Origin: Tepidaquicella sp964564635
GTDB taxonomy: Bacteria > Bacteroidota > Ignavibacteria > Tepidaquicellales > Tepidaquicellaceae
Reading direction: 5' to 3'
DNA: 64,000 nt
Assembly (NCBI GenBank): GCA_964564635.1
Contig: CAZMAR010000002.1
Location: 558,001 to 622,000, forward strand
Each line of letters starts with the position of its first letter. Positions within the stretch are counted from its first letter, which is position 1. Position numbers and translations under genes: made by a program. Of the stretch, positions 17,862 through 25,422 are shown piece after piece. The notes beneath the pieces were generated by a model, which ran no database searches, was not told the DNA's origin, and saw only the letters and a program-made list of their open reading frames with translations.

Positions 17862-18506
17862 TTATTTAAATGCTGATGGGCAAATATCATTAAATATACA
17901 TTCATCACATTTTGGATTTTTTGCTTTACATATTTGTCTCCCGTGTTCGCCAATTCTAATTGAAAAATTATATTGTTCAGAAGAAGGTACAAATTCTTTT
18001 AACTCTAATTCAATTTTATCTGGATTTTCATTTTCTGTTAATCCAAGTCGTGTTGTAACTCTTTTAAAATGTGTATCTACTATTATTGTATCCTTTTTAC
18101 CGAAATAATTGCCAAGTATAACATTTGCAGATTTTCTTCCAATTCCTGGTAATTTGGTAAGTTCTTCCATAGTATTTGGCACTTTACCATTGTATTTTTC
18201 TTGGAGAATCTCACATAATTTAAAGATCGACTTTGCTTTGTTATTATAAAAATTTATTGATTTTATGTTACTTTTAAAATTTTCTATCCCATCATTTAAA
18301 ATATCTCGTGGAGTCTTGTATTTCTCTTTGTATAATGGAAGCATCACCTTATTAACTAATTCATCTGTGCATTGTGCGGAAAGAATTGTTGAAATAAGTA
18401 ATTCGAATGCATTATTAAATTTGAGATGAATCTTTGCATCAGGATATGATTTTTCTAATCGGTTAATTATTAATTTGATATTTTTTATTTTACTATTTTG
18501 CTTCAT
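17862..18506 (-). CDS. nth: endonuclease III (DNA glycosylase/AP lyase)
   Basis: A 214-residue base-excision repair enzyme that removes oxidised pyrimidines and cuts the abasic site. The helix-hairpin-helix LPGIGRKSANVILGNYFG carries the catalytic Lys125, and the catalytic Asp144 is in IIVDTHFKR. The C-terminal 4Fe-4S cluster motif C-x6-C-x2-C-x5-C is complete (CKAKNPKCDECIFNDIC). It overlaps the arginase-family gene upstream by 4 nt (ATGA), and kdsC follows after 12 nt. Confidence 0.96.
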   Translation of the reverse strand: MKQNSKIKNIKLIINRLEKSYPDAKIHLKFNNAFELLISTILSAQCTDELVNKVMLPLYKEKYKTPRDILNDGIENFKSNIKSINFYNNKAKSIFKLCEILQEKYNGKVPNTMEELTKLPGIGRKSANVILGNYFGKKDTIIVDTHFKRVTTRLGLTENENPDKIELELKEFVPSSEQYNFSIRIGEHGRQICKAKNPKCDECIFNDICPSAFK

Positions 18507-19390
18507 TCCATAAAATAGTTTAACATTTTATATATTAGTTTTGCAATTAAGAAATCGGGAAACCTTATATTTTTATTTGGAGATAATTCTACAACATCAA
18601 AACCAATAACCTTGCAATGTTTCGAAATCTCTTTTATTAGAATTAATGTTTCATCCCACAAAAACCCCCCAGGTTCTGGTGTTCCTGTAGATGGCATTAT
18701 TGATGGGTCAAAAAAATCAACATCAAATGTTATATATACTTTTTCATTTAGTGTTTTGACTATTTCTTTCCACCATTTGTTTCCGTAATATCCATTCTTA
18801 ATCTTATATGCGTAAAAAGTATTAATTTTCTTATCTCTTATTAAATTATATTCTTCCTTGCATTGGGCTCTTATCCCTACCTGTGAAATTCTATCTGTAA
18901 ATTCAAGGACTCTATACATAAAACAGGCATGTGAATATTTTGTTCCTTCATAAGTTTCTCTTAAATCAGAGTGTGCATCTAAATGTAATACAGATATATC
19001 TTTACCAAAGTAATCAAAATGAGCTTTAATTGTAGATATTGATATTGTATGCTCACCTCCAATAGAAACCACAAATTTTCCATCAGATAATAATTTGAAA
19101 ATGGTTTTATATATTTCGGTAAGTGCGGTTTTATGGTTTTTATCTTTGAAATTAAGTGGTTTCAAGGTAGCAATTCCATGCTGGAAGCAAATTTCCTTTC
19201 TTGTTTCTTCATCGAAAAATTCAACAAAGTGAGAAGCTTCAAGAATTGCTTTGGGTCCTTTCATTGTCCCTTTACCATATGATGTAGTTTTTTCATAAGG
19301 GACAGGAACTATAACAATTTTTGAATCTTTATAATTAGAATATTTTTCTTCTATACCAAGAAAATTATGCTTTATATCATAAGTTTTCAT
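18503..19390 (-). CDS. speB: agmatinase / arginase family ureohydrolase
   Basis: 295 residues from the chosen start. The dimanganese ligands are all present: GGEHTIS, LHLDAHSDLRETYEG and FDVDFFDPSIMPSTGTPEPGG. It should hydrolyse agmatine to putrescine and urea, or a related guanidino compound. The start is taken as ATG at 19390 (MKTYDIKHNF) because this overlaps the sua5 stop by one base (TAATG), a common coupled arrangement. An upstream ATG at 19420 lies inside sua5 and would add ten unconserved-looking residues. The arginine decarboxylase that would supply agmatine is not in the window, so agmatine as substrate is inferred. Confidence 0.88.
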   Translation of the reverse strand: MKTYDIKHNFLGIEEKYSNYKDSKIVIVPVPYEKTTSYGKGTMKGPKAILEASHFVEFFDEETRKEICFQHGIATLKPLNFKDKNHKTALTEIYKTIFKLLSDGKFVVSIGGEHTISISTIKAHFDYFGKDISVLHLDAHSDLRETYEGTKYSHACFMYRVLEFTDRISQVGIRAQCKEEYNLIRDKKINTFYAYKIKNGYYGNKWWKEIVKTLNEKVYITFDVDFFDPSIMPSTGTPEPGGFLWDETLILIKEISKHCKVIGFDVVELSPNKNIRFPDFLIAKLIYKMLNYFME

Positions 19391-20376
19391 TATTTTTTTA
19401 TTAAGAATTTTATTTCCCATTTACCCATTTTTACTCTTCCTTTTGCTGCTTTCTCCAATCTATCATTTATTGCTACGCCAATACCTGAATCTTTTACTTT
19501 ACTTGCTACTATATATGCATACCCATGCTCATCGAGTTTCCTGAGGTCTGAAAATAAATTTATTGCTACTTCATTTAGTGTAGAGTATTTTGAAAAGTCA
19601 AGCATACCTACATTTGACTGTTCTTTAAAATCGTTTAAGTTATCTGTGATATATAAAGGGGTAATAGGAGCATAGTGTATTTTGAGCATTCCTGGTGAAT
19701 AAATAGCAAACTTATTTTTTCCCTGTCGGCTCTTATCTCTTACAAGAATAACATTTTTCTTAATAACTTTTTGTATCTCTTTTTTGGTTATATAACCCGG
19801 TCTTAAAATTTTTATTGTATCATCAACAAAACTTATTACTGTAGATTCAATACCAATTTCACACTGTCCACCATCAACAATATAATTTAGTTTTCCTTTT
19901 AACTCTTTATATACATCCTCAGCACTCGTAGGGGAAATTCTGCCAAACATATTAGCAGAGGGAGCTGCTATAGGGACTTTACATTTAGCAAGAATTTTTT
20001 GAAACATCGGATGAGCAGGAATTCTTATTGCAACAGTATCCAGCCCCGAGGTAACTATATCGGGAATTATTTTTTTCTTTTTTAGAATATATGTAATTGG
20101 GCCCGGTGAAAATTTTTCTGCAAGTTTGTATACTTCTGAAGGGACTTCTACAGCATATTTTTTGATTTCCTTTATATTTCTAATATGCACTATCAATGGG
20201 TCAAAGAGAGGTCGCTTTTTTGTCTCATATATTTTTAATACTGCTTCTTCGTTTGTTGCATCTGCCGCAAGTCCATAAACTGTTTCTGTCGGTAATGCTA
20301 TTATATTTCCTTGTAGAATTTCTTTTACTGCAATATTAATACTTTTTGTTATTTTTGTTTTTTTCCTTTGTGGCAT
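19390..20376 (-). CDS. tsaC: L-threonylcarbamoyladenylate synthase (Sua5 type)
   Basis: 328 residues: an N-terminal YrdC domain (GNIIALPTETVYGLAADATN near 18-38, KKRPLFDPLIVHI, SANMFGRISPTSAEDV, GIESTVISF) and a C-terminal Sua5 domain from about 210, joined by the characteristic YSPGMLKIHYAP linker. It makes threonylcarbamoyl-AMP from threonine, bicarbonate and ATP for the t6A modification of ANN-decoding tRNAs. The stop overlaps the speB start by one base, and the HAD gene ends one base before its start, so it sits in the middle of a six-gene run. Confidence 0.95.
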   Translation of the reverse strand: MPQRKKTKITKSINIAVKEILQGNIIALPTETVYGLAADATNEEAVLKIYETKKRPLFDPLIVHIRNIKEIKKYAVEVPSEVYKLAEKFSPGPITYILKKKKIIPDIVTSGLDTVAIRIPAHPMFQKILAKCKVPIAAPSANMFGRISPTSAEDVYKELKGKLNYIVDGGQCEIGIESTVISFVDDTIKILRPGYITKKEIQKVIKKNVILVRDKSRQGKNKFAIYSPGMLKIHYAPITPLYITDNLNDFKEQSNVGMLDFSKYSTLNEVAINLFSDLRKLDEHGYAYIVASKVKDSGIGVAINDRLEKAAKGRVKMGKWEIKFLIKK

Positions 20377-20377
20377 T

Positions 20378-21064
20378 TCAAATTAATTTGTTTTCTTTCT
20401 TTACTATATTAATTAGTTCAGAAATACAACTTATATCATAATCAGATCCAGGATTCTGTGTATTAAAAGTATCTCCATACCTTGCAAAAACAGTTTTCAT
20501 CCCTACTGCTTTTGCTCCTACTACATCTCTTTCTGCCCAATCTCCAACCATAAGGCATTCTTCTGGTTCCAAATTAAGTTTTTTTAATACTAATTTAAAT
20601 GGTGCAGGTGAAGGTTTTTTCTGATTAGTATCATCAAAAGTAATTACTACATCAAACATATGCTGGAGTTTTAAATAAGAAAGTCTTAACCACGCTTCCC
20701 GTTTAGGTGCATCAGATACAACTGCTAATTTTAGTCCCATTTTTATTAATTCAATTAGGGTGGGCATTACATTAGGGTATGGAGTTAATGCTGCTTCTCT
20801 GGCAGTTCTATATGCAACAATTCCGGAAGAAATAATTTTGTAATCCACATCGCCTAAAAGTTCTGAAAGCATTTTATCGAAAACTAATTGATACTCGATT
20901 CCTTCTCTGTCGTATATTTCATATATTTTATTTCTCGCGACCTCAAAGGAGACATTTAATCCAGCATCAATCATAGCATATACAGCTGCATCAACTGCCC
21001 TTGTTTTCAGTAGCATAAAATCAACAAGTGTATTGTCTAAATCGAAAATTATTGCTTTAATCAT
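20378..21064 (-). CDS. HAD superfamily hydrolase (HAD-IA)
   Basis: A 228-residue haloacid dehalogenase phosphatase. The nucleophile motif IIFDLDNTLVDF is at residues 5-16, motif II VVSDAPKRE lies near 114-122, the motif III lysine is in NQKKPSPAPFKL, and motif IV GDWAERDVVGAKAVGM follows. A helical cap sits between motifs I and II, as in the YjjG and TIGR02253-like phosphatases. It probably dephosphorylates a small metabolite; the substrate cannot be predicted. It lies between folC (38 nt upstream) and sua5 (1 nt). Confidence 0.85.
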   Translation of the reverse strand: MIKAIIFDLDNTLVDFMLLKTRAVDAAVYAMIDAGLNVSFEVARNKIYEIYDREGIEYQLVFDKMLSELLGDVDYKIISSGIVAYRTAREAALTPYPNVMPTLIELIKMGLKLAVVSDAPKREAWLRLSYLKLQHMFDVVITFDDTNQKKPSPAPFKLVLKKLNLEPEECLMVGDWAERDVVGAKAVGMKTVFARYGDTFNTQNPGSDYDISCISELINIVKKENKLI

Positions 21065-21102
21065 TTTTTATTTTAAAACTGCAATATAAAATTAATTTTT
21101 GA

Positions 21103-22407
21103 TTAATTATATTTATTTTTCAATACTTTTAAAAAATCGGAAATAAGAAAAAAAGAACCTGTAATTAGTATTAAATCTTTTTTATCGGCAAACTTAGTTG
21201 CAAAATCGAAAGCATCTTTTACATTTTCGGTAATTTTGATTTTATTTTTTTCTTTTGCACTTCTAATTAAAATTCTAGGGTCTAATGCTCTCTTATATGT
21301 TGGTTTAGTAAGAATTATTGTTGAATTAAGTTTTTCGAGTTCTCGAAAACAAGTTTCATATTTTTTATCAGACATTATTCCAAAAATTATTATAAGTTTA
21401 TTATAATCAAAATATTTCAAACTATTCTTTATATTTTTTATACCTTCCGAATTATGAGAAACATCTATAACAATTTTTGGATTTTCTTTGATTTTTTCAA
21501 ATCGCCCGTAAAATTTCGAGTTACTCTTCAAATTTTTTAAACCTGTTAAAATTTTTTCATAATCAATTTTTATATCGTATATATTAAATAATTTCTTTAT
21601 TGCTGAAAATGAAGTCGCTAAATTCCATCTCTGAAAATCACCTACTAATGGTAAAAACGCTTCTTCCAGTATAAAATTTTCATTTCTTAAATAAAAATAA
21701 AATCCATTTTCAGTTCTTTTCTTTATTTTAACTCTACATTCTTTTGTTGAGTTTATTATTTCTGCTTTTTGGTATTCTGCAACTTTTGTGATAATTTCCT
21801 TTGCTTTCTTATTTTTTATATTACCTAAAATCAATGGGGTTTTTCTTTTAATAATTCCACTTTTTTCAGATGCTATTTTTTCTATTGTGTTTCCAAGATA
21901 TTCCGTGTGGTCTATTGAGATTCCTGTGATTATTGTTAAAATTGGGTTCAGGACATTTGTAGAATCGAGCCTTCCACCAAGCCCTGTCTCTATTATTGCG
22001 AAATTTACTTTATTTTCTTCAAAATATTTAAATGCTAATGCAGTGGTTACCTCAAAAAAACTTGGTGAAATTGATTCTATAAGTTCCAGCATATAATTTG
22101 TAAAGTCAATAATATAATATTTATCGATAAGATTACCGTTAATTAATATCCTTTCTCTGAAATCATTTATATGAGGAGAAGTATATAAACCACATTTATA
22201 ACCATACTCAATTAATATAGAATTTATTATGGATGCAACGGAGCCCTTTCCATTTGTTCCAGCAATATGGATAGCCTTTAGTTTTTTTTCAGGGTTTCCT
22301 ATTGCCTTTAATAAAGTTCTTATATTTTTAAGAGAATATTTTATCCCTGATCGTTCAAGGCTGAAAAGAAAATTGATACATTTTTTGTAATCTTTGAACT
22401 TATTCAT
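21103..22407 (-). CDS. folC: folylpolyglutamate synthase / dihydrofolate synthase
   Basis: A 434-residue Mur-ligase-family protein. The ATP P-loop is HIAGTNGKGSVASIINSIL near 45-63, followed by GLYTSPHINDFRERI and IIETGLGGRLDSTNVL, all typical of FolC. DVSHNSEGI in the C-terminal domain matches the conserved DxAHNxxG. It adds glutamate to dihydropteroate or tetrahydrofolates, retaining folates in the cell. It is the first gene of the minus-strand run that continues to kdsC and is divergent from uvrA across about 150 bases. Confidence 0.94.
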   Translation of the reverse strand: MNKFKDYKKCINFLFSLERSGIKYSLKNIRTLLKAIGNPEKKLKAIHIAGTNGKGSVASIINSILIEYGYKCGLYTSPHINDFRERILINGNLIDKYYIIDFTNYMLELIESISPSFFEVTTALAFKYFEENKVNFAIIETGLGGRLDSTNVLNPILTIITGISIDHTEYLGNTIEKIASEKSGIIKRKTPLILGNIKNKKAKEIITKVAEYQKAEIINSTKECRVKIKKRTENGFYFYLRNENFILEEAFLPLVGDFQRWNLATSFSAIKKLFNIYDIKIDYEKILTGLKNLKSNSKFYGRFEKIKENPKIVIDVSHNSEGIKNIKNSLKYFDYNKLIIIFGIMSDKKYETCFRELEKLNSTIILTKPTYKRALDPRILIRSAKEKNKIKITENVKDAFDFATKFADKKDLILITGSFFLISDFLKVLKNKYN

Positions 22408-22562
22408 CTCTTAACAAAATTAATTAAAACATTTATAATTTATTTAGTAAAAAATTTAATATTAAATTTACCTTACTATTTAAAAAAGCAAGTTTTCGGA
22501 AAAATTATTGGATTGTATTATCTAAATTTGAAAGTTAACTTCAATATTTAAAATTTTTTGCT

Positions 22563-25400
22563 ATTACTTATCTATATAAAATATCAGTTAAAGGTGCAAG
22601 AGTACACAACCTTAAGAATATAGATGTAGAAATTCCGAGAGATAAATTTGTCGTCTTCACAGGAATTTCTGGCTCCGGGAAGTCTTCTCTTGCTTTTGAT
22701 ACTATTTATGCAGAAGGGCAAAGGAGGTTCATGGAGACCCTTTCACCATATGCGAGACAATTTATAGGGGATCTTGAAAAACCTGATGTTGATAAAATTG
22801 ATGGGTTATCTCCATCAATTTCTATTGAACAAAAATCCATTTCTCACAATCCAAGATCTACGGTTGGTACTGTGACGGAAATATATGATTATCTTCGTTT
22901 GTTATTTGCAAGATGTGGAACTCAGTATTCTCCAGATACCGGGCTTGAAGTTACAAGTCAGAGTCTTGACCAAATTTTTGATAAGGTGATGAGTATAAAG
23001 GAAAATACAAAAATAAATATCCTCGCACCTGTTGTAAAAGGTAGAAAGGGACATTATAAAGAATTATTTGAAAAAATATCTTCAGAAGGGTTTACAAAAG
23101 TAAGAGTTGATGGCAAGTTAGTGAATATTAAACCCGGAATGAAATTAACCCGCTACAAAATTCACGATATAGATATTTTGATAGATAGAGTGATTATCAG
23201 TTCAAAGTCTAAAATGAGAATATATGATTCGCTTGAAGTTGGGCTGAGGTATGGAGATGGAGTGGTAATTATTAATGATGGTAGAAAGGATTTTTTGTAT
23301 AATGAAAAACTCTCTGATCCAATAACAGGAAGAAGTTTTTCAGAACCAAATCCAAATACTTTTTCTTTCAACTCACCTTATGGTTGGTGTCCTAAATGTC
23401 TTGGATATGGAGTTAAAAAAATAATCTTAAAAGATTTAATATTCCCTGATAGGAACCTCTCTTATAAAGAAGGAGGAATTGCTCCCCTTGGAAAACCAAA
23501 AAGAAACTGGACGCATCTTATAATTAGGGCTGTTCTTAATCATTATAAAATTGATGAAGATACTCCAATAAAAGATTATTCAGAAGAAGCAATTAGAGGC
23601 ATTCTTTATGGTATTGAAGATAGCCCTGTTTTTGTCAGGATTCAGGGTACAAGTGGTGAATATGTATACAAACATAAATTCAATGGTTTGGTAAATTATC
23701 TTGAAAAACAATATAATGAAACCTCTTCGAGTAAGACAAAAGCGTTTGTAGAATCATTTATGAGTTTTGATATATGCGACAAGTGTAATGGCGGTAGATT
23801 AAAAGAAGATGCATTATGGGTAAAAATTGAGAATAAAAATATTTCAGAAATCACTTCATTATCAGTTACTGAATGTAAGAAATTTTTCGAGAAGTTAAAA
23901 ATTAAAGGAAAAAGAAGTATTATTGCAGAACATATAATAAAGGAAATTAAATCAAGATTGGATTTTTTAATCAATGTTGGTTTAGGATATCTAACGCTTG
24001 ATAGAAATGCTCAATCCTTATCCGGGGGGGAATCACAGAGAATCAGACTTGCAACACAAATTGGTTCGCAATTAACGGGTGTTGTTTATATACTTGATGA
24101 GCCTTCAATTGGTTTACATCAAAGAGATAATATAAGATTGATAAATTCTCTGAAACAACTACGGGATATGGGAAATTCTATAATTGTTGTGGAACATGAT
24201 AGAGAGACTATTGAGTCAGCAGACTTTATAGTAGATTTAGGTCCGGGAGCAGGTGAAAATGGTGGTAATGTAGTTGCTTATGGAGACCCGACAAATATAA
24301 TTGGGAATTCGGTAACTGTTGAATATTTAAAAGGTATAAGAAAAATTGAATACAATAGAAATCGACGCAAAGGTACTGGGAAATATTTAATTTTAAAGGG
24401 AGCAAGAGGCAATAATTTAAAAAATATAACTCTAAAAATTCCACTTGGTAAATTTATTTGTATAACTGGTGTTAGTGGTTCAGGGAAGTCAACCTTAATT
24501 AATGATACACTTTATAAAATATTACAAAGAGAGTTATATAATCATGTTGAACAACCTTTACCATACGACAGTATAAATATTTACAAAAAAAGTAAAAAAG
24601 ATGATAGACTGATTGATAAAGTAATTGAAATAGACCAACAACCGATAGGACGCACCCCAAGAAGTAATCCTGCTACTTATACTGGATTGTTTAATTATAT
24701 AAGAGATATTTTTGCAAATCTACCTGAATCAAAAATAAGAGGTTATAAAGTTGGCAGATTTTCATTTAATGTAAAAGGTGGTAGATGTGAAGCCTGTGAG
24801 GGTGGCGGTTTAAAAAGAATAGAGATGAATTTTTTACCTGATGTTTATGTAATCTGTGATGTTTGTAAAGGAAGAAGATATAATTCTGAAACATTACAAA
24901 TCAAATATAAAGATAAATCTATTGCTGATGTTTTAGATATGACAGTAGAAGAAGCAAAAGAACTGTTCAAACCATTTCCTTCATTATATCGCAAGTTAAA
25001 AACTCTTTTTGATGTAGGGCTTGGTTATATTCGTCTCGGTCAACAGGCAACAACATTATCAGGGGGAGAAGCTCAAAGAGTAAAATTAGCAACTGAACTT
25101 GCTAAAGTTCAGACAGGAAAAACTTTATATTTACTGGATGAACCCACAACAGGACTTCATTTTGAAGATATTAAAATGTTTTTAAATGTTCTAAATCAAC
25201 TTGTTGACAAAGGGAATACAGTAATAATTATTGAACATAATCTTGATGTCGTAAAGAATGCAGATTGGATTATAGATTTAGGGCCTGAAGGAGGTGAGGA
25301 AGGAGGATATATTATAGCAGAAGGGACCCCTGAAGAGTTAGTTAAAAATCATACACATATTTCCTACACTGCAAAATATTTGAAAGATTACCTTGATTAA
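22563..25400 (+). CDS. uvrA: excinuclease ABC subunit A, first copy (non-standard start)
   Basis: About 945 residues of a damage-recognising UvrA with two ABC ATPase halves. The first Walker A GISGSGKSS is at residues 34-42 if counting from 22563. Zinc-ligand pairs are Cys276/279 with Cys405/408, and Cys742/745 with Cys765/768. Signatures LSGGESQRIRLA and LSGGEAQRVKLA and both DEP Walker B motifs are intact. The homologous N-terminus (YKISVKGARVHNLKNI) lies upstream of the first ATG at 22731, and the frame back to the stop at 22536-22538 has no ATG, GTG or TTG. ATT at 22563 is proposed, ATA at 22581 is an alternative, and a sequencing indel is possible. The sequence SPYARQFIGDLEKPDVDKI resembles the main Bacteroidota UvrA. 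Confidence 0.9.
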   Translation: MTYLYKISVKGARVHNLKNIDVEIPRDKFVVFTGISGSGKSSLAFDTIYAEGQRRFMETLSPYARQFIGDLEKPDVDKIDGLSPSISIEQKSISHNPRSTVGTVTEIYDYLRLLFARCGTQYSPDTGLEVTSQSLDQIFDKVMSIKENTKINILAPVVKGRKGHYKELFEKISSEGFTKVRVDGKLVNIKPGMKLTRYKIHDIDILIDRVIISSKSKMRIYDSLEVGLRYGDGVVIINDGRKDFLYNEKLSDPITGRSFSEPNPNTFSFNSPYGWCPKCLGYGVKKIILKDLIFPDRNLSYKEGGIAPLGKPKRNWTHLIIRAVLNHYKIDEDTPIKDYSEEAIRGILYGIEDSPVFVRIQGTSGEYVYKHKFNGLVNYLEKQYNETSSSKTKAFVESFMSFDICDKCNGGRLKEDALWVKIENKNISEITSLSVTECKKFFEKLKIKGKRSIIAEHIIKEIKSRLDFLINVGLGYLTLDRNAQSLSGGESQRIRLATQIGSQLTGVVYILDEPSIGLHQRDNIRLINSLKQLRDMGNSIIVVEHDRETIESADFIVDLGPGAGENGGNVVAYGDPTNIIGNSVTVEYLKGIRKIEYNRNRRKGTGKYLILKGARGNNLKNITLKIPLGKFICITGVSGSGKSTLINDTLYKILQRELYNHVEQPLPYDSINIYKKSKKDDRLIDKVIEIDQQPIGRTPRSNPATYTGLFNYIRDIFANLPESKIRGYKVGRFSFNVKGGRCEACEGGGLKRIEMNFLPDVYVICDVCKGRRYNSETLQIKYKDKSIADVLDMTVEEAKELFKPFPSLYRKLKTLFDVGLGYIRLGQQATTLSGGEAQRVKLATELAKVQTGKTLYLLDEPTTGLHFEDIKMFLNVLNQLVDKGNTVIIIEHNLDVVKNADWIIDLGPEGGEEGGYIIAEGTPEELVKNHTHISYTAKYLKDYLD

Positions 25401-25422
25401 TATTAATTAATAGATTAGATCT

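Noticed and set aside
19391..19420. Start of the ureohydrolase at 19420
   Set aside because: It lies inside sua5. The ATG at 19390 forms the usual one-base stop/start overlap.
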